Of a stretch of 64,000 bases of DNA, positions 8,347 through 16,875 are shown piece by piece. Below the pieces are notes generated by a model. It saw nothing but the letters and a program-made list of their open reading frames with translations, ran no database searches and was not told where the DNA came from. Source of the stretch: Microbacterium sp. MYb66 (GTDB lineage: Bacteria; Actinomycetota; Actinomycetes; Actinomycetales; Microbacteriaceae); NCBI RefSeq assembly GCF_002979435.1, contig NZ_PCOV01000002.1:248001-312000 (forward strand), in the 5' to 3' direction. The number at the start of each line of letters is the position of its first letter. The stretch's first letter is position 1. A program made the translations under genes and the position numbers.

Positions 8347-10167
8347 TCAGTCTACTTTCCGGGTGTCGGGTGCCGGGGCGTCCGACTCTGCGGACTCGTC
8401 GGCGGTGTCTTCGGCGGTGGGACGCGCGGTCGTGCCGCCCGCTGCGTCGAGCAGCCGGGCGTGACCGGCGACGAGGTCCTCCACGGCGGCCGCGAGGGTG
8501 GGGTCCTCGCCACGGGCGAGCGCGGCATACTCCAGCGAGACCGCGCTGTCGTGCGCCGTGGCCTTGACCCAGACGCGTCGGCGCGGCACGAACAGGGCGA
8601 TCATGAGTCCGCCCAGCGCCAGCAGCGCGAAGCCCAACACCCACACCCCGGATTCGTCGCGATGGATCTGCAGCGACGCGAACCGCTTGACCGACTTCGA
8701 GGCATCCGTCGCCCCCGCCGGGGACTCGTCATCGAAGGTCACGGAGCCGAGGCCGTTCGGCAGCTGAGCCGTCTGGCCGGGGACGAGCTCGATCGACTCG
8801 ACGTCGGTGCTGCGGCCGGTGAGCTTGGTCATCCCGGTCGTGTCGAGCACGTAGACCGAGCGCGGCACCCCCTCGTTGATCCCGAGGTCGCCGGTGTACA
8901 CGTCGAGTGTGAGCGTCGGGTTGGTGAGATCGCCGTAGGCGGAGAAGAACGCCCCGGTGTCGAGCACACCCGTCGTCGGGTAGAAGAATCCGACCAGGCC
9001 GACCTGCTCGGCCAGCCCGTCCGGCACCTTGAGGACACCGAGCGAAGTCATGTTGTTGTCCTGCGGCAGGAAGGGCGTGCTGTTGGTGAAGACCACGTCG
9101 CCATCGGGATCGCGCACCGTCACGGTCGGCGCGTAGCCGTTTCCGAGCAGGAACACGTCGTCGTCGGCGACCCCGAGCGGCTCGTTGACCTTGACGGATC
9201 CGGTGCGCTCCTCGCCGTCCTCCTTCACGGTGACGTTGGCGGAGAAGTCGCCCGCCTGACCGGAGCCCGGCTCGCCGAACGGCTGGTAGGTCACATCGAA
9301 CGAGTCCAGGCGCATCGAGTAGGGGGCGAAGGCATCGTCGCCGACGAACCGGCCGCGATTCATCGAGTCGTAGTCGAGGAGCGTGTTCGCGAAGGTCTCT
9401 CCCTCGACCAGCACGCGCTGACCGGTGTACGAGAAGCCGCCACCCACGCCGACCGTGACCAGCACGCCGACGAGTGCGAGGTGGAACAGCAGGTTGCCGG
9501 TCTCGCGCCAGTAGCCGCGCTCCGCCGACACCGAGTAGGTGTGACCGCGGTCGTAGCGCTCGACCCGGTATCCCAGCGCCTTGAGCTGCTTCGTCGCGAC
9601 ATCGATCGACGCGGCCGCCTCGGTCTCGGCATCACCCGTCCTGGTGCCGGACTCGGCCGCCGCATCGCGCGTCACCGCGCGGTAGTCCTCGAGCCGCTGG
9701 AGTCGAGCAGGGGTGCGCGGCGGGCGGGCGCGCAGAGCCTTGGCGTGGTGCTTGATGCGCGGGATCACGCAGCCGACGAGGGAGGCGAAGAGCAGCAGAT
9801 AGATCGCCGAGAACCACGGCGAGAGGTACACGTCGAACATCTTCAGCGCGTCGAGCACCGGGAAGAGGTCGGGGTTCTCGCGCTGCCACTGGGTGACCCC
9901 GTTCGGGTCGGCCATCCGCTGCGGGAAGATCGAACCCGGGATCGCCGCGATCGCGAGCACGAGCAGGAGCACCAGCGCCGTGCGCATCGAGGTCAGCTGC
10001 CGCCACCCCCACCGCAGCCAGCCGACGAAGCCGAGTCGTGGCTGGGTGATCGAGTCGTCGCCGTCGACATGGTCGGACGGGCGGAGCGGATCGCTGGAGT
10101 CGCTGTTCACGGCACCCTTGTTCTTCGTCTTGGTCTTCTCAGAGCTGTCAGAGCGGGAGGATGACAC
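8347..10167 (-). CDS. resB: Cytochrome c biogenesis protein ResB
   Basis: The ResB (Ccs1) subunit of the system II haem-delivery and ligation complex, 606 residues from the GTG at 10167. The N-terminal 40 residues are hydrophilic. TM helices lie at about 60-80, 115-135 and 215-235, followed by a large extracytoplasmic domain and a last TM near 515-535. The GTG start overlaps the end of ccdA by 20 bp and has only a weak ribosome site; an in-frame GTG at 10110 is an alternative. Its partner CcsB follows directly. Confidence 0.93.
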   Translation of the reverse strand: MSSSRSDSSEKTKTKNKGAVNSDSSDPLRPSDHVDGDDSITQPRLGFVGWLRWGWRQLTSMRTALVLLLVLAIAAIPGSIFPQRMADPNGVTQWQRENPDLFPVLDALKMFDVYLSPWFSAIYLLLFASLVGCVIPRIKHHAKALRARPPRTPARLQRLEDYRAVTRDAAAESGTRTGDAETEAAASIDVATKQLKALGYRVERYDRGHTYSVSAERGYWRETGNLLFHLALVGVLVTVGVGGGFSYTGQRVLVEGETFANTLLDYDSMNRGRFVGDDAFAPYSMRLDSFDVTYQPFGEPGSGQAGDFSANVTVKEDGEERTGSVKVNEPLGVADDDVFLLGNGYAPTVTVRDPDGDVVFTNSTPFLPQDNNMTSLGVLKVPDGLAEQVGLVGFFYPTTGVLDTGAFFSAYGDLTNPTLTLDVYTGDLGINEGVPRSVYVLDTTGMTKLTGRSTDVESIELVPGQTAQLPNGLGSVTFDDESPAGATDASKSVKRFASLQIHRDESGVWVLGFALLALGGLMIALFVPRRRVWVKATAHDSAVSLEYAALARGEDPTLAAAVEDLVAGHARLLDAAGGTTARPTAEDTADESAESDAPAPDTRKVD

Positions 10168-10933
10168 TGCCGATCACCGCCGTCAGCCGGGACATGATGT
10201 CGGTCCAGAGGCCGGTGACCATCAGGATGCCGAGCAGGATCAGCATCACGCCGCCCACGATGTTCACGATGCGGATGTGGCGGCGGAGGAAGCCGATCGC
10301 CTTCGTCGCCCAGCCGAAGCCGAGGGCCACGAGCAGGAACGGGATGCCGAGGCCGAGGGAGTATGCCAGCCCCAGGAATCCTGCGCGAGCGGGATCGCCG
10401 GCGTTGAAGGAGAGGGCGATGATCGCGGCGAGCGTCGGACCCATGCAGGGCGCCCAGCCGATGCCGAGCGCGACGCCGAGCAGCGGCGCTCCGACGATGC
10501 CCGCCTTGGAATCGACGTGGAAGCGGAACTCCTTCTGCGCGAAGCCGAAGAGTCCCAGGAACACCAGCCCCATCGCGATGATGACGAGCCCGAGGATGCG
10601 GGTGATCAGATCGCCCCACTGCAGCAGGAAGACACCCGCTGTGCCGCCGAGCACGGTGTACAGGACGAAGACGACCGTGAAGCCGAGGATGAACAGCAGC
10701 ACGCCCAGCACGAGGCGCCCGCGGGTGGCCGGCTCCGTGGTCTGCGTCGTCGTCCGTCCGTCGGCACCGGTCGTCGTCGTGGACCGCGGCGCGACCGCAC
10801 CTCCGAGGAAGCCGAGGTATCCGGGCACGAGGGGAAGCACGCACGGGGAGAGGAACGAGACGAGTCCCGCGAGCATCGCGACCGGGATCGCGATCCAGAG
10901 GGCCCCGGAGCCGATGATCGCTTCGGGATTCAC
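10148..10933 (-). CDS. ccdA: Thiol-disulfide transporter CcdA
   Basis: A 261-residue CcdA/DsbD-core protein that passes electrons from cytoplasmic thioredoxin across the membrane to keep extracytoplasmic thiols of apocytochrome c and its thioredoxin reduced. The two redox cysteine motifs are present: SFLSPCVLPLVP (about residues 26-37) and GWAPCMGPT (about 157-165), each at a TM helix start, with six TM helices in all. The GTG start lies 16 bp after the TlpA-like gene stop, in the same operon. Confidence 0.95.
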   Translation of the reverse strand: MNPEAIIGSGALWIAIPVAMLAGLVSFLSPCVLPLVPGYLGFLGGAVAPRSTTTTGADGRTTTQTTEPATRGRLVLGVLLFILGFTVVFVLYTVLGGTAGVFLLQWGDLITRILGLVIIAMGLVFLGLFGFAQKEFRFHVDSKAGIVGAPLLGVALGIGWAPCMGPTLAAIIALSFNAGDPARAGFLGLAYSLGLGIPFLLVALGFGWATKAIGFLRRHIRIVNIVGGVMLILLGILMVTGLWTDIMSRLTAVIGSVILPL

Positions 10934-10949
10934 AACGCTCCCGAGGTGT

Positions 10950-11600
10950 TCACGAGTCCTCCGCGAGCGCGTCCTTGACGAGCGTGGAGAGAATCGACTT
11001 CCCGTCGATCGGCCCGATGATGCGTGCGGCGACTCGTCCCTGCTTGTCGAGCACGAGCGTGGTCGGGGTCGCGGCGATCGGCGCTTCCTTCGCGAACGCG
11101 AGCTTCGCCTCGGCGGTGTCGACGTCGATCAGGCTCGGGTACGTGATGTCGTACTCGTCGGCGAAGGCACTCGCAGTGTCGGCCTGGTCGCGGGTGTTGA
11201 TGCCGATGAAAGCGACGTCCTCGTCGCCGAAGTCCTGCCACACGGCCTCGAGGTCGGCGGCTTCCAGACGACACGGCGCGCAGCCGGCGTACCAGAAGTT
11301 GACGACGGTGACCTTGCCGGCGATGTCGTCGCTGTCGAACTTGTCGCCCGACTCGGTGACTCCGCCGAACTCGACGGGCTCACCTCGCTCGGCGACGGGG
11401 ACCTCGACGATCGCGCCGTCGGCCGCGACGTAGCCGGTGTTCTCCCCGTTCAGGAACGATTCGCTGACCGGATCGGGAGCGCAGGCGCTCAGACCGATGG
11501 CGAGTACCGCAGCGAGCGCGGCACCGACCGCACGGCGCGAGGGCCGGGTGCGGGAGGAGCGGCCGCTGCGGATCTGACGAACCGTCGAATCGCGTGGCAC
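10950..11600 (-). CDS. TlpA/ResA-like thioredoxin-fold lipoprotein
   Basis: A 216-residue extracytoplasmic thiol-disulfide oxidoreductase, probably the ResA-like protein that reduces apocytochrome c. The N-terminus is basic, then hydrophobic, ending in a lipobox LSAC (Cys about 40), so it should be a membrane-anchored lipoprotein. The thioredoxin fold carries the active site NFWYAGCAPC (CxxC) and a cis-Pro segment ATPTTLV. It heads the operon ending in ccsB. The start is GTG at 11600 with TAAACT seven bases upstream, so the transcript may be leaderless. Confidence 0.93.
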   Translation of the reverse strand: MPRDSTVRQIRSGRSSRTRPSRRAVGAALAAVLAIGLSACAPDPVSESFLNGENTGYVAADGAIVEVPVAERGEPVEFGGVTESGDKFDSDDIAGKVTVVNFWYAGCAPCRLEAADLEAVWQDFGDEDVAFIGINTRDQADTASAFADEYDITYPSLIDVDTAEAKLAFAKEAPIAATPTTLVLDKQGRVAARIIGPIDGKSILSTLVKDALAEDS

Positions 11601-11663
11601 GACTCCGAGTTTACGCAGAGGATCCTATGCGCGAGGTGGATGTGGGGCGGCTCGAGACCTCGG

Positions 11664-11897
11664 TCAGAACCGTGCCAGGACGTCGTCGACACCGGCCCGG
11701 AACCGCGGGCAGGTGGCGATGTCATGGGCACGGCAGCCCATCGCGTGCTCGGTCATCTCGCGGGAGCGGCGCATCTCCTCCATGCGCCGATCCAGGTCGT
11801 CCAGATGCTGCTGGAGCACCTGGTGGCGCCCGGCGCTGCCGTCGTCCAGCAGCACCCCGATCTGGTCGAGGCTCATGCCCGCCGCCTTGCTGCGCTG
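11664..11897 (-). pseudogene. 3' remnant of ancestral MerR regulator gene (merR1), cut at the island junction
   Basis: This frame encodes the last 77 residues of a MerR-family protein, from QRSKAAGMSLDQIG to the end. It is colinear with the intact MerR at 27170-27559 and shares the C-terminal cysteines (GCRAHDIATC). Homology stops at base 11897; beyond it the sequence is unrelated. The missing N-terminus is found at 27968-28030. DNA-binding helices are absent, so it cannot work as a regulator. The high-GC codon use looks like the core genome. Confidence 0.9.
11885..11897. other. 13-bp junction core shared with 27391-27403
   Basis: CCTTGCTGCGCTG occurs at the left island junction (11885-11897) and at the same codons of the intact merR copy (27391-27403). 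Homology between the two merR copies ends just past it on the left side. It may be a recombination crossover or attachment core, or simply a conserved stretch of the two paralogues; no integrase is present to decide. Confidence 0.5.
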
Positions 11898-12160
11898 AGT
11901 ACTTCGAGAGCGAGCCGCTAACACGCAAGAGGCGCAAGCTCGCCGAAGGGGCGAGCGCCCTCCGAGCCTCCTCACGACACCTGTATCTGTTCACAACGCC
12001 CGCCGGCACACGCGCACGCCTCGGCTCCGCGCACCTCTGGGACCTCACCGACGGGAGTTTCGCACTTCCGGCAGATGTGGACTGCGTCTGGCTCGACAGC
12101 CTCAATACGACCGTTCGCCGATTCTCGGCGCCGGAGGGCTGGACTACGTTCTCGCTCTGA
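11898..12160 (+). pseudogene. 3' remnant of an unknown gene, truncated at the left island junction
   Basis: From the junction an open plus-strand frame gives about 87 residues with natural composition (for example RHLYLFTTPAGTRARLGS and ALPADVDCVWLDSLN) and ends at a stop at 12160. There is no start codon after the junction that would make a sensible protein, and upstream the frame runs antisense through the merR remnant. It looks like the C-terminus of an island gene whose 5' part was lost at the boundary. No family recognised. Confidence 0.55.
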
Positions 12161-12237
12161 GGAGCCGAGCTGCCGAGATTCGGGGGTCGTCACTCGCATT
12201 CGCTGACTTCACCAGCCCCACTGTCCCAGCCTGCCCG

Positions 12238-12243
12238 TACGCT
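12238..12243 (+). promoter_or_regulatory. -10 box of a probable leaderless promoter
   Basis: TACGCT ends six bases before the ATG of the AAA ATPase gene, which places the likely transcription start on the initiation codon. No clear -35 element was seen. Confidence 0.5.
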
Positions 12244-12249
12244 GAGCCC

Positions 12250-13434
12250 ATGCACCCTGAACTCAACCCGTTCACACCGGGATCGGGACGAACTCCGCCA
12301 CTGCTCGCGGGCCGAGCCGAAGTGGTCGACGCATTCGACCTATTGGTGGCGCGGTCACGCGGACGAAACCGCGGAGCAAGCATCGTGCTGCACGGCTATC
12401 GCGGCGTCGGAAAGACGGTTCTGCTCAACGCCATGAGAGCGCAAGCCGAAGGCGCAGGCTGGCTCTGCATCGATGTCGAAGCGCAGACCTCGGATGCCGG
12501 ACCTGCGGCCATCCGTCAGCGCCTCGGCCGCAAGCTCCACGAGGCCGCCGAGAAGTTCAAGAACGGCAAGAGCTACACGGAAGCCGTGAAGCGCGCGCTC
12601 GGCACCCTGACCGGCTTCTCCTTGTCCCTGGGGGTCGTCTCCATCGAGACTGCCCGTGAGCCCGCCACCGGGCGAGCGTCGTCCGGGGTGCTTGAAGTTG
12701 ACCTTGAAGAACTCATCGAAGACTTTGCGGACGCGCTGCGTGAGTCCCACTCAGCTGTCGGAGTGTTCATCGACGAGATGCAAGACGTCGATGACGAACT
12801 GCTCTCCGCGCTTATCACCGTGCAGAACCGCGCCGGCCAGAAGGACATTCCTTTCTACGTGGTTGGCGCCGGCCTGCCGACGCTCCCTGGACGCCTTGCC
12901 GGCGCGCGAAGCTACGCCGAACGGCTTTTCGACTACCGTCACATCGGAGCGTTGGACGCGGAGGCCTCGCGCGCCGCGATACGTAACCCCCTCAGCACCC
13001 ACGGTCTGATAATTGACGACGACGCCCTCGATATCCTGACCAGCGCCGCCAAGGGGTATCCGTACTTCTTGCAACTTTTCGCTCAGGAATCGTGGGACCT
13101 CACCCCGACTCGGACGATTGACCTGACGGTCGCACGCCAAGCTCTCGAGAAGGCTCAAAGACAACTCGACCAGGGGTATTTCCGCTCCAGCTGGGATCGC
13201 GCAGATGCGGCGGAACGTGCGGTACTCCGCGCGATGGCTGCGGCTGGCGACGACGACGAGTACCCCGTCGATGGTCTCCTCGGCGAATCAGGCCTGGAGC
13301 TCTCGCAGTTCAGCGCTGCTTGCGATTCGCTAGAGAGTAAGAGCGTGATCCTTAGATCGGGACCTGGTCGAATCGCGTTCACCACGCCTGGGCTGACCGG
13401 GCACGTGCGCCGTCGCGCTGCGGAGAATGTGTAG
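12250..13434 (+). CDS. AAA ATPase, Orc1/Cdc6-like (AAA_16 type)
   Basis: A 394-residue soluble P-loop ATPase. Walker A is GYRGVGKT at residues 49-56 and Walker B VFIDEMQD with Asp175-Glu176. The C-terminal part (about 300-394) looks like a winged helix, the layout of Orc1-like/archaeal-type ATPases that bind DNA or a partner. It is the first complete gene of the island. No nuclease is fused to it; the next full gene downstream is a PD-(D/E)XK protein, separated by a structured-RNA candidate and a nagA remnant. A role in defence is inference from context. Confidence 0.8.
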   Translation: MHPELNPFTPGSGRTPPLLAGRAEVVDAFDLLVARSRGRNRGASIVLHGYRGVGKTVLLNAMRAQAEGAGWLCIDVEAQTSDAGPAAIRQRLGRKLHEAAEKFKNGKSYTEAVKRALGTLTGFSLSLGVVSIETAREPATGRASSGVLEVDLEELIEDFADALRESHSAVGVFIDEMQDVDDELLSALITVQNRAGQKDIPFYVVGAGLPTLPGRLAGARSYAERLFDYRHIGALDAEASRAAIRNPLSTHGLIIDDDALDILTSAAKGYPYFLQLFAQESWDLTPTRTIDLTVARQALEKAQRQLDQGYFRSSWDRADAAERAVLRAMAAAGDDDEYPVDGLLGESGLELSQFSAACDSLESKSVILRSGPGRIAFTTPGLTGHVRRRAAENV

Positions 13435-13468
13435 ATTCTGCTCTTGCCTTCGAATCCGGCTGGGACGC

Positions 13469-13474
13469 TATGCT
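13469..13474 (+). promoter_or_regulatory. -10 box for the candidate ncRNA
   Basis: TATGCT at 13469-13474, with TTGCCT at 13444-13449 (19-bp spacing, longer than ideal). A start near 13481 would give a transcript of about 150 nt ending at the terminator at 13588-13630. Confidence 0.4.
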
Positions 13475-13480
13475 TGACCC

Positions 13481-13630
13481 ACCTTCGCGCGAGGTGTCAC
13501 GGAATCGTGCGCGATCCCAATGGGTGAGGCAGATGACCCTTAGTGCTCCGTCGCTACGCGGGCTAAAGGGTTTGACGTGGCGTAGCAGGCGGGGAGCAAG
13601 CCGGTTCTGAACGGTAGCTCCCCGCCTTTA
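13481..13630 (+). ncRNA. Candidate structured RNA with pseudoknot and terminator
   Basis: No convincing reading frame covers this stretch, but it is rich in complementary arms. There are small hairpins at 13481-13497 (CACCT/AGGTG) and 13499-13510 (CACG/CGTG). Interleaved arms follow: ACCCTTAG (13536-13543) with CTAAAGGGT (13563-13571, one bulge), and GCTACGC (13553-13559) with GCGTAGC (13580-13586). The order A-B-A'-B' is an H-type pseudoknot. A perfect 10-bp terminator-like stem closes the element. No match to a known RNA family was recognised. Confidence 0.5.
13588..13630 (+). terminator. Terminator-like hairpin of the candidate ncRNA
   Basis: GGCGGGGAGC (13588-13597) pairs perfectly with GCTCCCCGCC (13617-13626) across a 19-base loop and is followed by TTTA. 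It closes the structured segment. Confidence 0.6.
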
Positions 13631-13869
13631 CAACGCTGCCCCACCCCAACGTCGCGCTTTCGCGACTCCGTCCTCACTCTGAGCCCGGTGTTCCGCACCC
13701 GACGGCCGCCCCTGCCCTATCGCTGGTCATGTCATGTCGCGCGCATGCGTGAGACGACCCTGAGATAGGAGAGCTGCGTCTCCACTCCCGACTACGCCTC
13801 GAAGAAGGTCTCTACCGACCTCAATGCCGGGCCCTGGGTTCGCGAGAATCGTGCCGACGAGTCCGCGCC

Positions 13870-14260
13870 GAGGTCTCGGGCATGCGTGCTGGCGTCGCCG
13901 CGGCAGAGGCGTTCGACCGTGGCGCGAGCCTGCTCACCCACGCGTTCAACGCGATGCCCGGACTCGAGCACCGCGCCCCCGGTCCCGCGGGCGCGGCGTT
14001 GAATCGGGACCATGTCGTCCTGGAAGTCATCGCCGACGGTTCGCACGTTCATCCGACCGTGATCCGCACCCTGTGCGCGACGGCGCCTGGCCGCGTCGCG
14101 CTCGTGACAGATGCGATGTCTGCCCCGGGCTCGGCGACGGCAGGTATCAACTCGGTGGACTCGACGTTGATGTGCGTTCAGGGAAGCCCCCCTTGAAAGG
14201 GACGGACACCGTGGCGGGATCCACGCTCACCCTCGACCGCGCTGTCGAGGGTGGAACAAC
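13870..14260 (+). pseudogene. nagA: Frameshifted remnant of nagA (N-acetylglucosamine-6-phosphate deacetylase)
   Basis: Segments typical of NagA are visible but broken over frames: LGH near 13876, then THAFNAMPGLEHRAPGPAGA with EVIADGSHVHP and VALVTDAMSAPGS in the frame from 13882, then LGGLDVDVR and TVAGSTLTLDRAV in another frame after about 14150. At least two frameshifts and the loss of both ends make it non-functional. It lies between the structured RNA and the nuclease gene and is probably debris from an earlier recombination. Confidence 0.75.
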
Positions 14261-14464
14261 TATCAGCCCGCGCGAGCTCAGTCAACGTGCACGGTGTGAT
14301 GCGGCGCACCGGTCTGGTCGGCGGAAGGGCGCGCGCATAGACCTTCCGAGAGCCCTAAACCCGACAGCCCGGACGTTCCCGTGCGCGGACCGCCAGCAGC
14401 ACCCAAGATCATCGACGACGCGTGCGAAGATCAACGTGTGCTGCCCTACGCCTCCCGCAATCCG

Positions 14465-15652
14465 ATGTCACCGTCCACGACTGACTACGGGTCTCGTCTG
14501 AAGCACGCTCGACAGGTCAGCGCTCAGGTGCCCATCGAACTGGTCGAGCATCTGACGCGCGAGCAGGCGGTGGGGGTTGTCGTGGAGGAGTACGCAGCAC
14601 CGCCCATCACTCTGCTCCTTGACACGCTGCACATGAGGACTGTGCCTCCGCGTGCGGACCTTGTCCCCTCGCCCACCGAGTACGAACTGGCCATCGACTG
14701 TCAGGGGGCTATCGGCGCGCTCCATGACGCCCCCTCCAACCCGCCGCACGCTTCCGTCAGCAGCGGCAACGACTCTACGCTCACTCTTCGGGTGACGCTG
14801 AAAGACGACGCCGGCGATGATCCGGAGGCGTTGACAAGATCGCTGCGCGAACTCAACGACACATGGCTGCGACGGTTGACGGACGCTGTCGCGGAGGCGA
14901 ACGCCGTCCTGGCTGAGCAACGCACCCTCCTATACCGGACCGTCGACGGAATCCTCGGACACCGTCACCACCTTCATACAGTGATGCGAGGCGCTGCGGC
15001 TGCCGCTAACGTACCGCTGGGACGTGTTGAGGAGCGTGAGCGCGTGAGCATCCCGATGGTTCCAAAGCGGCTCACCCTCGCGGACGTGGACCGAGGCGCT
15101 GTCCCCGGGAACGGGGCCGCCCTCGCTGAGAGCATCGCGGACGACCTCGTCGGCCTGATCAGGTCGTTCTCCGATGCACTGGAGCGAACTCCGACGACGG
15201 CGAACAGACTGGTAGACGAGGACGAGGAGACCATCCGAGACGTGCTGCTCTTCCTACTCAACGCCAACTGGAACGGCCTCGTCACCGGCGAGAGCTTCCT
15301 CGGCAGCGGGAAGACCGACATCCTCCTCCGTTGGCAGGGACGCGAAGCCTTCATCGGCGAATGCAAGATCTGGAAAGGTCAGAAAAAGTTCGACGAGGGC
15401 CTCACTCAACTCCTCGACGGGTACACCGTATGGCGCGCCACACGCGTCGCGATGATCCTCTTCATCCGGGATGCCGCCGACATCACCGCCATCATCGACA
15501 AGGCCCGAGCTGTCATCCGAGCACACGCACGGTTCGTGTCGGACGTCGGCGTTGCTGGCCGTGACGCGTACCTGCTGCGCGCACAGCACGATGCTCAGCA
15601 GATCGTCACACTCGACCTGGTGCCCGTGGCGATTCCGCGCCATTCGGGCTGA
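14465..15652 (+). CDS. PD-(D/E)XK nuclease-like protein
   Basis: A protein of 395 residues from the ATG at 14465; GTG at 14438 and GTG at 14381 are in-frame alternatives and none has a strong ribosome site. The N-terminal half is helical and unrecognised. The C-terminal third carries a PD-(D/E)XK active-site pattern: Asp285 in GKTDILLRW, then Glu299 and Lys301 in FIGECKIWKG, after a helix with acidic residues (DEDEETIRD), and then QLLDGYTVWRATRVAMILFIR. This is the fold of restriction-type endonucleases, so it is probably a DNA-cutting effector. It may act with the AAA ATPase upstream; that link is inference. Confidence 0.72.
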   Translation: MSPSTTDYGSRLKHARQVSAQVPIELVEHLTREQAVGVVVEEYAAPPITLLLDTLHMRTVPPRADLVPSPTEYELAIDCQGAIGALHDAPSNPPHASVSSGNDSTLTLRVTLKDDAGDDPEALTRSLRELNDTWLRRLTDAVAEANAVLAEQRTLLYRTVDGILGHRHHLHTVMRGAAAAANVPLGRVEERERVSIPMVPKRLTLADVDRGAVPGNGAALAESIADDLVGLIRSFSDALERTPTTANRLVDEDEETIRDVLLFLLNANWNGLVTGESFLGSGKTDILLRWQGREAFIGECKIWKGQKKFDEGLTQLLDGYTVWRATRVAMILFIRDAADITAIIDKARAVIRAHARFVSDVGVAGRDAYLLRAQHDAQQIVTLDLVPVAIPRHSG

Positions 15653-15855
15653 CATCGGACGCCGACAGGTCGAGTCGGAAGACTTCTCCGAGTCGGCGGC
15701 ATCAAGCAGGACCTTCCTATCGTCGTCGGCGAACCACCGTTTGAGCGCTGCTGCGGGGATTGGGTTGACGATGTGGGACTAGTTGACGACGCGAGGGTGC
15801 GATACCGCACGAAGGCTCAAGGGGCGTCGTGGTCGAGGTCAGCGAATGAGGCAGA

Positions 15856-16350
15856 GTGATCCGTATGTCCCCAAAGAAACCGAGAATTCGGCACCGGCGG
15901 TTCCTGATGAAGGTGAGCCGTCATCTCGACGCGAACGGCGAGCGTCTACGGGATAGCGAGAGGGAGGTCGCCGTATCATCGGGGGCTGCGGGATCGTGGG
16001 AGTCATTCGCGGGGCTTATTGTTCCCGTGGGAGTCGCAGTCGTCATCGCCGTAGCGTCGTTGGCGTTCACATTCCTTGCGACCGGTAATTCCGACCTCAC
16101 GCAGCCTTTTGCGGTATTCGCAGGGATCCTGTCCGCACTCTTCGTCCTGATGGTCGTATGGATCTTGGTTGGCGGCCGCAACCTGCGTGTTCACATCGCC
16201 GTGCGGGAGATCGCCCTGCTACGAAACCAGCATCGCTTCGAGCTCGACATGCACGACAGTGTGGAGCGTGGCCATATTCGTCGGCGCCGCGCGATTGAAG
16301 ATCCTCTCGTGTTCAACCCGCATCGCAAGCGCTGGTGGGCGCTGAGCTGA
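15856..16350 (+). CDS. Small two-TM membrane protein
   Basis: A 164-residue protein (GTG 15856; ATG 15865 is equally likely). The basic N-terminus (about residues 1-25) is followed by two strong TM helices at about 50-73 and 82-106, and a charged, arginine-rich cytoplasmic tail ending in FNPHRKRWWALS. No family recognised. It lies between the nuclease and the Cas2-like gene, same strand. Two-TM proteins are frequent effectors or anchors in defence islands, but nothing in the sequence proves that role. Confidence 0.6.
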   Translation: MIRMSPKKPRIRHRRFLMKVSRHLDANGERLRDSEREVAVSSGAAGSWESFAGLIVPVGVAVVIAVASLAFTFLATGNSDLTQPFAVFAGILSALFVLMVVWILVGGRNLRVHIAVREIALLRNQHRFELDMHDSVERGHIRRRRAIEDPLVFNPHRKRWWALS

Positions 16351-16479
16351 GCGTCTGTCGTTGCGGAGCGTGCTCTACCCGAGATGGTTGACCTTGCCCG
16401 CGGGGGAAGACCGTTCAGGACTGGCGATGAAGTCGTCTCGTGTCGAATCACATCAGAGCCCGGCGAGGATGGCACACTC

Positions 16480-16776
16480 ATGGCAATGAACACTGGGGGC
16501 ACTGTGGCTGTCTATCTGATCTCGTACGACCTCGTTGGTCCGCACCGTGACTACGAGGCGGTGACGGACCACATCATGAAGACATACGGGACACGGGCGA
16601 AACCACTGGAGAGTGTCTGGCTCGTCAAGACCTCCAAGTCGGCTGCGGAGATCCGAGACGCGCTGCAGCAGCACGTGGACAGCAACGACAAGATCCTCGT
16701 CGTCACACTGACACGAGGCTGGGCTACACGGAAGATCAGCAAGGTGGTCACAGACTGGATGCATCAGCACATCTGA
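16480..16776 (+). CDS. Cas2-like (SinR/VapD-superfamily) small protein
   Basis: A 98-residue ferredoxin-like-fold protein. It begins with a beta strand ending in Asp (VAVYLISYDL, Asp17), the site of the metal-binding Asp of Cas2, and continues with segments typical of stand-alone Cas2-like proteins (DYEAVTDHIMKTYGT, ESVWLVKTSKSAAEIRDAL, KILVVTLTRGW). There is no CRISPR array or other cas gene in the window, so adaptation is not its role. The ATG at 16480 has GAGGA ten bases upstream. The next gene, 99 bp downstream, encodes a CHAT protease. Confidence 0.75.
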   Translation: MAMNTGGTVAVYLISYDLVGPHRDYEAVTDHIMKTYGTRAKPLESVWLVKTSKSAAEIRDALQQHVDSNDKILVVTLTRGWATRKISKVVTDWMHQHI

Positions 16777-16875
16777 CTGACACAGTCGGCACTGAGAATG
16801 GGAGCGGCGCGGTCCGGAGCTCACCGCGGGTGAACGTCGACAGTGCCTGGACCACCCCGAGACTCGAGGAGCAGC

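Noticed and set aside
13481..13630. Retron msr-msd RNA
   Set aside because: No reverse transcriptase gene is present in the window.
14468..14920. Minus-strand frame opposite the PD-(D/E)XK gene
   Set aside because: No motifs; shadow of the real gene.
15653..15855. Minus-strand peptide-like stretch (IPAAALKRWFADDDRKVLL)
   Set aside because: No start, no family and no full frame; possibly a gene scrap, not enough to annotate.
16480..16776. CRISPR adaptation by the Cas2-like protein
   Set aside because: No repeats, cas1 or effector genes in the window; stand-alone Cas2-like proteins are common.
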